Shown: positions 55,255 through 64,000, counted from the stretch's first letter. The stretch: 64,000 bases of DNA from Oceanobacillus salinisoli (GCF_009733865.1 NZ_WOFB01000003.1:238463-302462); one strand, 5' to 3'. Notes: generated by a model from the sequence alone, not told the origin. Made by a program: numbers and translations.

Positions 55255-55500
55255 ATGGTTGGTATTCTAAACTACTGAAGGCGACTGCAGCAGTACCTTA
55301 CGACGGAGTGTATAGATTTAGTGCCAAAATCAGTCCCCTTCATAAGGGAATCTGCAATTAGTGGGTTATTTCTTCCCACTGATTGAAGGTTCAAGCGTTT
55401 ACTGGCTACACACCCCACACTTATTATTCTGAAATATTTCCAATACTTCTCGTTAAGGGTCTAATAGCCAGTTAATTACGGATAAAAGTAACCTTCACCG
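55255..55500. ncRNA. Candidate conserved RNA C2 downstream of sigF
   Basis: A run of hairpins: ACTGGCTA/TAGCCAGT (about 55402-55409 with 55471-55478), AGTGGG/CCCACT (about 55359-55364 with 55375-55380) and TCCCCTT/AAGGGA (about 55333-55349). Several blocks are shared with 47160-47270, with an altered but still complementary stem. Not matched to any riboswitch I know. It begins at the sigF stop, so it could be a 3' UTR structure or independent RNA. Confidence 0.42.
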
Positions 55501-56262
55501 TCACAAATCCATATTGACTTTCATTTCCTTTAATATTTTTTTCTCCAGCCTGGATACTTGAACCTGTGAAATACCCAACCTTTCAGCAACCTCTGTTTGC
55601 GTTTGGTCTTTATAATAGCGCAGGAAAATAATCAGTCGTTCTCTTTCGCTTAAATTCTTAATCGCTTCCTGCAATGTTAATTTATCAAACCATTTCGTAT
55701 CTTGATCGGCAATCTGGTCTAATAAAGTAATCGGGTCCCCATCATTTTCAAACACCGTTTCATGGATGGAGTGCGGGGATTTGGATGCTTCTTGTGCGTG
55801 AACGACTTCTTCGGGTGTAATCTCTAACGCCTCTGCAATTTCATTGACTGTAGGGGAACGGCCTAGTTGCTTTGTCAGTTCATCTTTCTTTTTTCTTATT
55901 TTATTCCCAACTTCTTTTAATGAACGACTAACCTTTACACTTCCATCATCTCTGATAAAACGCTGGATTTCCCCAATGATCATTGGAACTGCATACGTAG
56001 AAAACCTTACATCATAGGAAAGGTCAAATTTATCAATTGATTTAATTAACCCAATACTTCCAATCTGAAATAAATCATCCGGATCATAGCCGCGATTAAT
56101 AAAACGCTGGACAACCGACCAGACAAGTCGGATATTTTTCTCCACTAAAATATCCCGTGCTACCTTGTCTCCTTGCTGGCTCTGATATATATATTCCTTT
56201 ACTTGTTCATCAGTTAAGGTCTCTTCACCCTTGGTTTTCTTTATGTTTACATTCATAGGCAT
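55501..56262 (-). CDS. sigF: RNA polymerase sigma-F
   Basis: Forespore-specific sigma factor. Contains region 2 YDPDDLFQIGSIGLIKSIDKFD (partly quoted: DDLFQIGSIGLIKS) and FSTYAVPMIIGEIQRFIRDDG (partly: STYAVPMIIGEIQRF), and region 4 TQTEVAERLGISQVQVSRLE. 253 aa. Held by SpoIIAB, five bases upstream; co-transcribed with it. ATG 56262 (or the ATG two codons later) follows a weak site, so coupling is likely. Confidence 0.97.
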   Translation of the reverse strand: MPMNVNIKKTKGEETLTDEQVKEYIYQSQQGDKVARDILVEKNIRLVWSVVQRFINRGYDPDDLFQIGSIGLIKSIDKFDLSYDVRFSTYAVPMIIGEIQRFIRDDGSVKVSRSLKEVGNKIRKKKDELTKQLGRSPTVNEIAEALEITPEEVVHAQEASKSPHSIHETVFENDGDPITLLDQIADQDTKWFDKLTLQEAIKNLSERERLIIFLRYYKDQTQTEVAERLGISQVQVSRLEKKILKEMKVNMDL

Positions 56263-56267
56263 ATATC

Positions 56268-56708
56268 CTAGTTATATACCGTTTTTGATTTTACAAGCTG
56301 CTTTTTCATGTAGAGTGTTGTTCCTTCAGTAGGAGAAGAAGTGACCTTAACAGAATCCATAAAGTTTTCAATAATTGTAAATCCCATTCCAGATCTTTCT
56401 AATTCGGGTTTGGATGTATATAAAGGTTGTCTAGCCTGATCGATATCTCCAATTCCAATACCGTGATCTTTAATAATCAGTTCAATTTCTCCATCATCAA
56501 TGACACACTTAATCATCACTTTATGATTTGGTTCATTGTTATATCCATGGATAATTGCATTTGTTACTACTTCGGATACAACCGTTTTAATTTCAGTTAA
56601 TTCATCCATGGTAGGATCTAACTGTGTAATAAAGGCTGCAACTGTAACTCGTGCAAAAGCCTCATTCTCACTTGTACTGGAAAACTCTACAACCATTTCA
56701 TTTTTCAT
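56268..56708 (-). CDS. spoIIAB: Anti-sigma-F factor and SpoIIAA kinase SpoIIAB
   Basis: GHKL-type protein kinase that binds sigma-F or phosphorylates SpoIIAA. Motifs [13 protein letters not shown] (N box) and [12 protein letters not shown] (G1), [13 protein letters not shown] (G2) are visible; 146 aa. Overlaps spoIIAA by four bases (ATGA). The pair with sigF constitutes the compartment switch. Confidence 0.97.
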   Translation of the reverse strand: MKNEMVVEFSSTSENEAFARVTVAAFITQLDPTMDELTEIKTVVSEVVTNAIIHGYNNEPNHKVMIKCVIDDGEIELIIKDHGIGIGDIDQARQPLYTSKPELERSGMGFTIIENFMDSVKVTSSPTEGTTLYMKKQLVKSKTVYN

Positions 56709-57058
56709 GAAGCCACCCCCAAAGTTTCTAACGCAAATGCTTCACTCTCTTCAAATCGAATAATCTTAAACAACCCTGACATTTCAAACAGACGATTGAT
56801 TGATGGAGAAATGGAACAAACAACCATTTCTCCTCCTAATTGCAGCACTTCTTTATACCTTCCTAAAATAACTCCTAATCCAGAACTATCCATAAATGTA
56901 ACATTTTCAAGATTTAAGATGACATGCTTTATTGGATTGGTATACATCATATCCTTCCATTTATCTCGTAAGCTTTCTGCTTCATGATGATCCAATTCGC
57001 CAGAAAGTCTAACTATTAATACATCTTCTTTCACATCAAACATTGAATGAAGCCCCAT
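56705..57058 (-). CDS. spoIIAA: Anti-anti-sigma-F factor SpoIIAA
   Basis: STAS-domain protein that, unphosphorylated, frees sigma-F from Spo[17 protein letters not shown] carries the phosphorylatable serine (about Ser57-58). 117 aa. GAGGAGGAG before ATG 57058. First gene of spoIIA; a candidate sigma-H promoter lies just upstream. Confidence 0.97.
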   Translation of the reverse strand: MGLHSMFDVKEDVLIVRLSGELDHHEAESLRDKWKDMMYTNPIKHVILNLENVTFMDSSGLGVILGRYKEVLQLGGEMVVCSISPSINRLFEMSGLFKIIRFEESEAFALETLGVAS

Positions 57059-57094
57059 CTTCTTATCTCCTCCTCACTTTCTTGTGTATTAACT

Positions 57095-57133
57095 TTTTCT
57101 TTATGGAAAGGGCCAATTCCTGCTTTACGACAA
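57095..57133 (-). promoter_or_regulatory. Candidate sigma-H/Spo0A promoter of spoIIA
   Basis: Minus strand: AGCAGGAATT (57124-57115) resembles the sigma-H minus-35, and about 13 bases on AAAGAAA (near 57103-57097) could be a minus-10. TTGTCGTAAA at 57133-57124 resembles a 0A box (TGTCGAA) with one difference. Only a pattern match. Confidence 0.45.
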
Positions 57134-57168
57134 AAGAAGTCCTTTTTCGAGTAATTTAGAAGATGTTA

Positions 57169-58350
57169 TTAATTTTTCGCTATTTCTTGCAATGTCCGTT
57201 TCAGCAAGGTAAAATAAGTGGCTTGTTTTACATCACTTTCCACAGTAAGCGGTATTTCCGAAATGACTTCTTCTCCATTTTTAACGGTTAGAACTCCTAC
57301 TTGTTCCCCTTTATTAATAGGCAGCGGTATTTCTTCATTCAGACTGATGTCCGTTGTTACATCATCAGTTGACTCTCCTTTTCTATGTAAAGTACTAACT
57401 GATTCAGGAACAATAATGTTCATGTCTTTATCTTCCGCTTTTAATAATTGTAACTTAGTAACGACCTCATCTTTTTCAAATAATGGATGAGTTTCGTACT
57501 GATTAAATGCATAGTCCAACATACTAGAGATAGTTGCATTTCTCTCTTTAGTCGTATCTGCACCCATAACAACTGCTACAACACGCATGTCATTTTTTTC
57601 AGCAGTAGCTGTTAAACAATATTTTGCTTCATTGGTATAGCCTGTTTTAAGTCCATCCACTCCAGGATAAAATCTGACTAGTTTATTCGTATTCACAAGC
57701 CAAAATTCATTCTCTTGTCCTTTTCTTAAATAATCCTCGTAAATGGATGTATAATTCGTAATATCCTCATATTTCAGTAGTTCTTTTGCAACCATGGCCA
57801 TATCGTATGCGGTACTATAATGATCATCCACAGGCAACCCGGTTGTATTTTGAAATTTTGTATTTTCCAAACCAAGTTCTTTTACTTTTTCATTCATTTT
57901 CTTTACAAATGCTTCTTCACTACCAGCAATTCTTTCTGCTAATGCAACACTAGCATCATTACCAGATGCAACGGCTACCCCTTTTAATAAATCTTCCACA
58001 GACATTTCCTCTCCTGCTTCAAGGAATATTTGTGAACCTCCCATCGATGCAGCACGCTCACTTATACGTATCATTTCATCTTTTTTTAAATCGCCCTGAT
58101 CAATGGCCTCCATAATAAGGAGTAAGGTCATTAACTTTGTCATACTGGCAGGAGGAAGAGCTTCATGTGCATTTTTGTCATATAAAATAGCTCCTGTATC
58201 CCGTTCTATTAGTATTGCTGACTTCGCATCAGGGGCTAAATTAAGGGATTCATCTCCTTCATCCTCTGCGTTCTCTTCTGCAGATGTGGATAACGATGTG
58301 AATGCAAACAGTGAAAATAAGATGCTAAAAATGAGAATATACTTTTTCAT
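57169..58350 (-). CDS. dacF: D-Ala-D-Ala carboxypeptidase DacF
   Basis: Forespore-expressed PBP that with DacB controls cortex cross-linking. Signal peptide 1-24, motifs SMTK (69-72), SGN (ASGNDASVALAE) and KTG (GLKTGYTNEAKY). A C-terminal PBP5-like domain ends in a probable amphipathic anchor. ATG 58350 follows TGGAGG; the frame extends seven residues before it. Its position in front of spoIIAA is as in B. subtilis. Confidence 0.95.
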   Translation of the reverse strand: MKKYILIFSILFSLFAFTSLSTSAEENAEDEGDESLNLAPDAKSAILIERDTGAILYDKNAHEALPPASMTKLMTLLLIMEAIDQGDLKKDEMIRISERAASMGGSQIFLEAGEEMSVEDLLKGVAVASGNDASVALAERIAGSEEAFVKKMNEKVKELGLENTKFQNTTGLPVDDHYSTAYDMAMVAKELLKYEDITNYTSIYEDYLRKGQENEFWLVNTNKLVRFYPGVDGLKTGYTNEAKYCLTATAEKNDMRVVAVVMGADTTKERNATISSMLDYAFNQYETHPLFEKDEVVTKLQLLKAEDKDMNIIVPESVSTLHRKGESTDDVTTDISLNEEIPLPINKGEQVGVLTVKNGEEVISEIPLTVESDVKQATYFTLLKRTLQEIAKN

Positions 58351-58421
58351 AGTTTTACCTCCAACATTCAATATAATTTCAGCTTTACCATATCACCATG
58401 GAAATATACTTGATAATAAGC

Positions 58422-58455
58422 AAAAAAAGAGCACAATTATTAGGCTGCGCTCTTT
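58422..58455 (-). terminator. Second terminator between xerD and dacF
   Basis: aaaagagcgcagcc reversed: aaagagc-acaatt and ggctgcgctctttt (58425-58455) give a stem with a T-run on the minus side. The 58351-58678 gap contains only this, the hairpin at 58634-58675 and presumably the dacF promoter. Confidence 0.7.
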
Positions 58456-58633
58456 TCCTTCCAATTATTCTTTTATTGTGGTATACATTCTCTCGTCGAT
58501 CCTACTTTTTATAGGTATACTTTCTTCATGAGCAATTTGCACCCGGACATTACAAATTCTAAAATTCATTACACTTAGAAAAATCCATTTCTATTTTTCT
58601 TTTTCAACACTTTGTTCCGAATATAATAATTTT

Positions 58634-58675
58634 GTATACTTCCCTTTATGTATATTATTTCATAAAGGGGTATAC
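58634..58675 (-). terminator. Hairpin after xerD
   Basis: gtatac (58634-58639) with gtatac (58670-58675) and cctttatg (58643-58650) with cataaagg (58661-58668) make a bulged 14-bp stem right after the xerD stop. Probable terminator. Confidence 0.68.
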
Positions 58676-58678
58676 ACT

Positions 58679-59569
58679 TTAAGCTCTAGGATGATACGTT
58701 TTATACATATCTTTTAATCTAGTTTTGGTTACATGCGTGTATATCTGTGTTGTCGAAATATCCTCATGCCCCAGCATTTCTTGTACAATACGTAAATCTG
58801 CGCCGTTCTCCAATAAGTGAGTCGCAAAGGAATGTCTCAAAGTATGGGGGGTAATCTTTTTACTTATTCCCGCATCCAATGCTATTTTTTTTAGGATTTT
58901 CCAAAAACCTTGTCTGGATAAAGGTCTTCCGTGCTGATTAACAAAAAGTACATGATTTGCATTCTGCTTCACTAGTTGATTTCTTGCTTGTTGTAAATAA
59001 TCCTCCACTGCCTTTATCGCGACATCGCCAATTGGGACTATTCTTTCTTTAGATCCTTTACCGAAGCATTGGACAAACCCCATCGTTAAGTGCAAATCAC
59101 TTACTTTTAATGTAATAATTTCACTGACACGCAGCCCTGTGGCATACATTAACTCGAGCATGGCTTTGTTTCGAATGGCTAATGGACTATTTTCATGAAT
59201 TGCAAGCAGTGATTCTATTTCCTTTTGTGACAGGACATCAGGAAGTTTTCTTTCTTTTCTTGGTGTTTCTATATGTAAACTTGCATCTTGCTGGACTAAC
59301 TGCTCTCTCACAAGGAATTGATGAAACGAGCGTATCGAAGAAATATGTCTCGAAATGGTTGCAGATGATTTCCCGCTATCTTTTAACATATATAGAAAAC
59401 CTATAATATCATTTCTTCCAACTGATTCCCAAGAGGATTTTTGTGCTACCTTTTCTATATAAAGTTTATAATCTCTTAAATCCCTTTTATAGGACTTTAA
59501 AGTGTTATCAGAAAGCCCTTTTTCTATCTGTAAAAAGTGAAAATAATCTTCCAGTGGATGGTTTAACAT
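58679..59569 (-). CDS. xerD: Site-specific tyrosine recombinase XerD (RipX)
   Basis: Resolves chromosome dimers at dif with XerC. SAM-like core-binding N-terminal domain (1-90) and catalytic domain with [10 protein letters not shown] (Arg), [12 protein letters not shown] (Lys), [12 protein letters not shown] (His, Arg), [14 protein letters not shown] (His, Tyr). 296 aa. In B. subtilis drm and punA lie between ripX and dacF; they are missing here. Confidence 0.96.
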   Translation of the reverse strand: MLNHPLEDYFHFLQIEKGLSDNTLKSYKRDLRDYKLYIEKVAQKSSWESVGRNDIIGFLYMLKDSGKSSATISRHISSIRSFHQFLVREQLVQQDASLHIETPRKERKLPDVLSQKEIESLLAIHENSPLAIRNKAMLELMYATGLRVSEIITLKVSDLHLTMGFVQCFGKGSKERIVPIGDVAIKAVEDYLQQARNQLVKQNANHVLFVNQHGRPLSRQGFWKILKKIALDAGISKKITPHTLRHSFATHLLENGADLRIVQEMLGHEDISTTQIYTHVTKTRLKDMYKTYHPRA

Positions 59570-59572
59570 TTC

Positions 59573-59779
59573 CTATTCTCCTAATCGAAAAAATAGATTC
59601 ATTCTGTCAATAATCCCATGTTCCGTATTAAATACCTTAACGGACGGTCCTTCAGGCTGGTCATATTTATGATAATTTTCATATTCTGCATGCATCATTT
59701 TTAAACCAAAATAAAATAAGCATGTACAAATGGTAAAAATCACAAAGACCTTCATAGTATCCCATATTAATTGCTTCAT
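59573..59779 (-). CDS. yqzK: YqzK family small membrane protein (DUF4227)
   Basis: Function unknown, 68 aa. One hydrophobic helix (about 8-24: KVFVIFTICTCLFYFGL) then a polar tail with a conserved-looking GPSVKVFNTE and RMNLFFRLGE. It is three bases from xerD, between fur and ripX in B. subtilis fashion, which supports the name. Confidence 0.85.
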   Translation of the reverse strand: MKQLIWDTMKVFVIFTICTCLFYFGLKMMHAEYENYHKYDQPEGPSVKVFNTEHGIIDRMNLFFRLGE

Positions 59780-59954
59780 ATGGCATATCTCCTCTTTAAA
59801 ATAGTAGTTTCCTACTTAAAGATATGCCAAAATTAAAAGACATTATACATATAAAGACACAGAATTTTTTCATTCTAAATTAAATGTACTCTTTTTCTTT
59901 TTATTTGTAAAAGGAGAAACAACACTTCTTTACTATATAGTCCATAAGAAAAGT
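59780..59954. other. Gap upstream of yqzK
   Basis: AT-rich, no gene; must carry the yqzK-xerD promoter, which I cannot define. The structured element starts directly after it. Confidence 0.45.
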
Positions 59955-60315
59955 GCAAGCGCCCGTTTAGCGACGTACGGACTGCGCCTGGCCATGCCAG
60001 GTGGTTCGGTGTGCCGCGCAAAGCGGCGGTTTTAACCGAACAGTCCCCGTAGGAGATTAGATGATCTTGATTTTTACAAATGTAAAAATCTTAGTGAATC
60101 TCATGCTTGAAGAGCGAAAAGGAAACATGCCCCTTCATAGGGGTATGCCGACGCCTGAGCGCTAGCCCGCTTTTAGTCTGCCTTCCTAAACTTGAATCGA
60201 TGTTGACTTTCACCGCAAGGGTATAAGTGCGACTAAGCCTCTGGTTTCACCAATCGGCAAGTCTTCTTTATCGTACGGAGGTGAGGGAAGTCCTCTAGTC
60301 GCTGGGCGATGGAGC
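59955..60315. ncRNA. Candidate structured RNA or mobile element, copy 2
   Basis: Same element as 6081-6386. Terminal stem GCGCCC..AGCGAC (59959-59974) with GTCGCT GGGCGA (60298-60309); internal stems as in copy 1. The CCGC hairpin is one base pair longer here (GCCGC/GCGGC). It also contains an extra block of about 60 bases (about 60057-60117), itself a hairpin (atttttac and gtaaaaat), absent from copy 1. No protein. Not inside an alpha module here, so the element is independent of the composite repeats. Confidence 0.55.
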
Positions 60316-60359
60316 TAGACATCAAAGAGCAAATTTATACTTTCTTATCCCATAATAAT

Positions 60360-60384
60360 AGCCCTTTTTCATACGAAAAAAGGC
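60360..60384 (-). terminator. Terminator after fur
   Basis: agcccttttt (60360-60369) pairs with aaaaaaggct (60375-60384); minus-strand side shows tattatta. Lies just past the fur stop. Confidence 0.72.
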
Positions 60385-60397
60385 TTTTGATAAACTA

Positions 60398-60856
60398 TTA
60401 TTCAGAAGCTTTAACCGTAGCTTTCTGGCACTCTTTACATACTCCATGAAATGTTAAGCGATGATCTTTCACCTGAAATTCCCAATCTTTTTGTACAATT
60501 TTCTCAACATCTTCCAGCAAATCATTTTCAATTTCCTCCACGGATCCACATTCTATACATACAAGATGATGGTGGAAATGTTTTGCTCCCTCTTTCCGTA
60601 AATCATAACGGGATACCCCATCACCGAAATTAATTTTATCGACAATTTTTAATTCAGAAAGCAGCTCTAATGTACGATAAACAGTAGCAAGACCAATTTC
60701 CGGCGCTTTTTCTTTGACTAATAAATAGACATCTTCTGCACTTAGATGGTCTTCTTCACGTTCCAGCAAAACTCGGACGGTCGCTTCTCTTTGTGGTGTT
60801 AACTTATAGCTCTGTGAATGCAGCTGTTTTTTTATTCGCTCAATCCGATGTTCCAT
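60398..60856 (-). CDS. fur: Ferric uptake regulator Fur
   Basis: Fe(II)-dependent repressor of iron uptake. Winged helix with GLATVYRTLELLSELKIV recognition region, the HHHHLVCIECG metal region (about 90-100), and a second Cys pair CKECQ near the C-terminus for structural zinc. 152 aa. Genomic position between spoIIM and yqzK-xerD identifies it as Fur rather than PerR or Zur. Confidence 0.94.
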   Translation of the reverse strand: MEHRIERIKKQLHSQSYKLTPQREATVRVLLEREEDHLSAEDVYLLVKEKAPEIGLATVYRTLELLSELKIVDKINFGDGVSRYDLRKEGAKHFHHHLVCIECGSVEEIENDLLEDVEKIVQKDWEFQVKDHRLTFHGVCKECQKATVKASE

Positions 60857-60962
60857 AACACGTCGCTCCCCTCATACCATGCTCTTTTATTATATGCACT
60901 GATAAAACACGTGTCAAAAATATTATTACTTTATATTTATAATAATTATAATGTAAGTTTCA

Positions 60963-61601
60963 TTATTGGTAAAATGATTTTATTAAAGCAGCCATCGAAC
61001 CGTTTGCGACATATGCTTCTATACTTGATGCGACAAGAGATGCACCCAATAAAAGGGAAAATGTTAACATATATCTTCCAAAGGGCTGAAAAATTGGTCC
61101 TGAGGGTCTTCTCGAAAATAATTTATTTAACAGTGTCAACGAAAAAATCATCGATAATGTACCAGCGATAATATAGATAGGAATAATAACAACATTTTGT
61201 GGGGCAATAGATAATGCTGCCAGTAATAACCCTTTAAAACCAAGTTGATTGACTAAGAAACCAACAGAAAAACCAACAACCAGACCCTTCACATACAAAA
61301 GCACCCATACAATAGGAAGTCCGATGACAGATAACCCTAGTAAAAATAATAGAAAAAGATATTTCGCATGATAAAAGAAGCTTTCTCTAAGTATGAGCGT
61401 ATGATCTATCGTTTGCCCGTCAACAATTTGTTTAAAAAAACGTTCCAAGTAAAAAAACAAATCCTGCTTTTGCACAAAATTCATACTGTTAACAATAATA
61501 GCACCAAATATAATCCCTGTTAAGAATAAAATTATCATAAATAAATATATAGTTGCATGCTCTTTTACATGATTTATCATAAGTGTTCTATTATTATACA
61601 T
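60963..61601 (-). CDS. spoIIM: Stage II sporulation protein M
   Basis: Membrane part of the DMP engulfment machine with SpoIID and SpoIIP. 212 aa with five hydrophobic helices, including TIYLFMIILFLTGIIFGAIIV after a polar start (quoted TIYLFMIILFLTG), and the family GLSVIGLPIVWVLLYVKG segment. TGGAGGATTCC places the start at ATG 61601 (MYNNRTLMINHV). Adjacent to fur and the EndoQ-like gene as in B. subtilis (yqxK-spoIIM-fur). Confidence 0.93.
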   Translation of the reverse strand: MYNNRTLMINHVKEHATIYLFMIILFLTGIIFGAIIVNSMNFVQKQDLFFYLERFFKQIVDGQTIDHTLILRESFFYHAKYLFLLFLLGLSVIGLPIVWVLLYVKGLVVGFSVGFLVNQLGFKGLLLAALSIAPQNVVIIPIYIIAGTLSMIFSLTLLNKLFSRRPSGPIFQPFGRYMLTFSLLLGASLVASSIEAYVANGSMAALIKSFYQ

Positions 61602-61700
61602 CGGAATCCTCCATTTCAAGATGATACTTATATTAAAAACTATGAAGAATTCCGTGTAAAAATACCAAAATCTATTTTTTTATTTCAAGAAATATAAATG

Positions 61701-62867
61701 TTATTTGTTTGATACACTTCCGTATTTGCCACCGCCACCTGCTTTTACCTGGAGTTCACCCTTTCTCATAGCAATAATAGAGTGTGCTAGTGTTGCTGGT
61801 ACAACTTCTAGTAATTCTTCCAAACTGGCATGGTGAATAACATTCATTTCTGTTCCAAACCGTTCCAATAACTTTCGAAAAGTTTTTGGTCCAAGTTTAG
61901 GCAAATATTCAAGTGGAACCTGATATAAATATAGAGGTCTCTTCCTATCAGAATTTTTAACATCTGTTAGTTCCTGAATTCGGTCAAATACCCCTTTCGT
62001 TATCTTCGTTGAACCACAATTCGGGCATTCTTTCTCATTAGGCTGAAGCTGTTCATCGCAATCATTACATACCGTCGTATGATATTTCCCCAGTCTCGGA
62101 TCCATTCCGCAGTTTTGTTTAATTTTTCTTCCTTTCACCTCATGTAATGCCCAGTTAAATTCCCGAAACGTTACTTCCTTCATAAGTATTTCCTGATATT
62201 CACGCCCTATCTTAGCTAAAGAGTGAGCATCAGAATTAGTTACAAACGTATAATCATGAAGTTCTTTGATTTGGTCGGCCATATAAGTATCCGAACTAAG
62301 ACCTAATTCGACTGCATCAATCAAGTCAGGATCAAATACTTCTTTCAGTGATTGGTTTACCCCTTTTCCATAAAGACTTTTAAAGGGAGTGAAAACGTGT
62401 GCCGGAATAAAAATACCTTCCAGTTCCTTCACTTTATATTGCAGTTCTTTCGCAGTTCCATAATACCTTTGGGAACTGAGCGTAATATTTTTCATTTTAC
62501 CAGTTAACCACTCTGAAAAGTATGCCATATATTCCAGCTTTGGAAAATAACATAATACATGAATCGGCCCTTGACAATTTTCATCATAGATTTCAATTTC
62601 TGAACCCAGCAATAAAGTTACCTCTTCAAAACGAATTCCTCCATCCGTCAGTTCAACGGCCTTTCCAGCATCCATCAGCTCCTTTATTTCCTGTTGTACA
62701 GCAGGAGCATGACAGTCAATCACGCCAATTAAATCAATTCCTTTATTTCTGCTGGATTCCTTTAGTATATTTGTTAATGTTAAGCTTTTTGCACCGGTGA
62801 TCTTTACCGGCTTTTCATACATATCCCTGCCAATATGGATATGCATATCTGCAAAATATGAATTCAA
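61701..62867 (-). CDS. Endonuclease Q-type PHP protein
   Basis: Probable repair nuclease cutting 5' of deaminated or damaged bases (EndoQ family). PHP-domain metal ligands DMHIHIGRD (about 7-15), GVIDCHAPA (about 48) and FVTNSDAHSL (about 205); a zinc ribbon CNDCDEQLQPNEKECPNCG (about 265-285, short quote CNDCDEQ) and HhH-like KLGPKTFRKLLERFG. 388 aa. In B. subtilis the equivalent position is yqxK, which I do not assert to be the same gene. Starts 4 bases after nudF. Confidence 0.85.
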   Translation of the reverse strand: MNSYFADMHIHIGRDMYEKPVKITGAKSLTLTNILKESSRNKGIDLIGVIDCHAPAVQQEIKELMDAGKAVELTDGGIRFEEVTLLLGSEIEIYDENCQGPIHVLCYFPKLEYMAYFSEWLTGKMKNITLSSQRYYGTAKELQYKVKELEGIFIPAHVFTPFKSLYGKGVNQSLKEVFDPDLIDAVELGLSSDTYMADQIKELHDYTFVTNSDAHSLAKIGREYQEILMKEVTFREFNWALHEVKGRKIKQNCGMDPRLGKYHTTVCNDCDEQLQPNEKECPNCGSTKITKGVFDRIQELTDVKNSDRKRPLYLYQVPLEYLPKLGPKTFRKLLERFGTEMNVIHHASLEELLEVVPATLAHSIIAMRKGELQVKAGGGGKYGSVSNK

Positions 62868-62871
62868 TGTC

Positions 62872-63417
62872 TTACCTTCTTTCTAGTGCATGCAGATATA
62901 GAACGGCATAGTTCGTCTTTGCATCGTGAATCCGCTCTTCTTCCACATATTGTTTTGCTTCATCTAATGTTAATTCGACAATTTCGACAAACTCATCCTC
63001 GTCTCCAGCTTTAGGATTTTCCAGTTTCACGAGATCATCAGTAATATAAATATGTAACAGTTCATCTGCAAACCCTGGTGAAGAGTAAAAAGAAGTAACA
63101 AATGATAAGCTGTTTGTTGTATACCCTGTTTCTTCTTCCAGTTCACGTACTGCTGCTACCAATGGATTCTCTCCCGGTTCCAGTTTACCAGCAGGAATCT
63201 CTACCAACGATTTTTCCAATGGCTTACGATATTGTTCCACAAAGACAATCTTATTGTCATTGGTGATAGCAATAACCGCTACTGCTCCGGGATGTTTAAT
63301 GATTTCACGTTTCGACGTTTTTCCGTCGGGTAATTTCACATCGTCAACCTGTAATTGAACCACTTTTCCATCAAAAATCTTTTCTGTTTTTATCGTTTTC
63401 TCTTCAAACTTTTTCAT
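62872..63417 (-). CDS. nudF: ADP-ribose pyrophosphatase NudF
   Basis: Nudix hydrolase cleaving ADP-ribose to AMP and ribose-5-phosphate. Nudix box: G77, E83, R91-E92, E95-E96, G98 in GKLEPGENPLVAAVRELEEE. 181 aa from ATG 63417, set by AAGGAGA; the ATG at 63432 precedes the site and is unlikely. First gene of the nudF-EndoQ unit. Confidence 0.93.
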   Translation of the reverse strand: MKKFEEKTIKTEKIFDGKVVQLQVDDVKLPDGKTSKREIIKHPGAVAVIAITNDNKIVFVEQYRKPLEKSLVEIPAGKLEPGENPLVAAVRELEEETGYTTNSLSFVTSFYSSPGFADELLHIYITDDLVKLENPKAGDEDEFVEIVELTLDEAKQYVEEERIHDAKTNYAVLYLHALERR

Positions 63418-63491
63418 ACAAATCTCCTTCATTTTATATCATTTTATTTATGTTTAAGCTTTTTCCGTACAATTGATTGCTTATGATTTAA

Positions 63492-64000
63492 AATAAACTC
63501 CTGTCTAATGAAAATTCCTAATGCTCTCGCTTGTTTTAATAATGATATCGTTCTTGCAATCGCTCCTAGAATACTTACGGTTCGTGGCTACGACCTAAAG
63601 CCTCCTCGCGGAAAACCGGTGCGCCTGTGTCTTCTAGTAACACTTCGTTGAAGAATTCCTCGGCGCAAGGGAACAAAGAAGATTACTCAAGTAGTACCCT
63701 CACTGCTAAGGTCTGGAACGTGCTGTTCCCACAGGTCAAGGAGCACTACGACAGCGATAAACCGCACGAAGAAAATCGGTTTGTATCTTCGAGGAGTCTA
63801 CGTATTCTGCCTATGCTAGTAGTGATTTTCTGATTCATGTATAGGTTAGTAATACTCAGATAGAAAGTTGAATAGCACAAAACCAGCGGAGGAAATACAC
63901 GGAGACTCCTGCGGGAAGATTGGCATCGATGAGACCCCTAAAGACGCGTTAGCACGAGGGGGCTCACCAGCCGCCCTAAGGTGCGCGTAGTGTATTTCCG
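63492..64000. repeat. Composite intergenic repeat R7 (beta plus reversed alpha), cut by window edge
   Basis: Left end ataaactcctgtctaatg (63493-63510); beta half 63510-63835 matches R1 (cctaaagcctcctcg, gtctggaacgtgct, cacgaagaaaatcgg). Alpha half starts 63870 (cggaggaaatacacgg) and its second arm (gtgtatttccg) is at the last bases, so only the right end is missing. Upstream bases 63418-63491 should hold the nudF promoter. Small open frames are not conserved. Confidence 0.8.

Noticed and set aside
55255..55500. Known riboswitch or T-box downstream of sigF
   Set aside because: None of the conserved cores I know (B12, SAM, lysine, T-box, FMN, TPP) is present, and no downstream gene is close enough to be regulated.
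58103..58531. 142 aa antisense frame over dacF start
   Set aside because: Overlaps the dacF 5' end and a terminator; no family features.
63627..63833. 68 aa plus-strand frame in R7
   Set aside because: Beta-module sequence; R1 beta copy has a different frame.

Overview
The window is a chromosomal segment of a low-GC, endospore-forming Bacillaceae. Gene order closely follows the Bacillus subtilis aroC-cheR-ndk to spoIIM-nudF segment, and protein style plus abundant intergenic repeats suggest a halotolerant genus such as Oceanobacillus or Virgibacillus (inference; no rRNA is present to confirm it). Almost every gene is on the minus strand. The exceptions are ansA, fer and a 27-codon yjcZ-type gene. 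There are no tRNA or rRNA genes, no complete transposase or prophage genes and no CRISPR array.

Layout from low to high coordinate. 1-5040: aroC (partial), cheR, ndk, the menaquinone genes hepT-menG-hepS, mtrB (TRAP) and hup. 5040-6840: gene-free, built from composite repeats and a nested structured element. 6840-14311: spoIVA, yphF, yphE, spoVIF, gpsA, der and the yphB/yphA membrane group. 14600-21250: S1-like ypfD, plsC, cmk, the PilZ protein motI, the germination pair sleB-ypeB and prsW. 21300-32550: ansA, ypdA, gudB, ddl, mecB, ypbG, a small membrane protein, ypbD, recS, ypbB and fer. 33250-42750: rsiX-sigX, a cobalamin-riboswitch-controlled ECF transport module, resE-resD and resC-resB-resA. 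42800-50400: rluB, spmB-spmA-dacB, sodF, scpB-scpA, yjcZ, ribT, an M50 protease and ppiB. 50470-64000: lysA, a shortened spoVA operon (AA-AB-AF), sigF-spoIIAB-spoIIAA, dacF, xerD, yqzK, fur, spoIIM, an EndoQ-type PHP protein and nudF.

Functional themes: sporulation and germination (spoIVA, spoVIF, sleB/ypeB, spmAB, dacB, spoVA, the sigma-F switch, dacF, spoIIM), respiration and cytochrome c maturation (hep/men, res), envelope stress (sigX/rsiX), chromosome maintenance (scpAB, xerD, hup, recS) and metal or cofactor homeostasis (fur, B12 uptake).

The most unusual content is intergenic. Seven copies of a modular repeat (modules called alpha, beta and gamma here, each a long imperfect hairpin, bounded by inverted ends around tataaactkcgaactaa) occupy gaps between genes. 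Two copies of a second, 306-361 nt element have a closing terminal stem and several internal stems like a folded RNA; one is nested inside an alpha module. A third pair of intergenic sequences (47160-47270 and 55260-55500) shows apparent compensatory base changes. Start codons were moved from the longest open frame wherever a clear ribosome-binding site required it.
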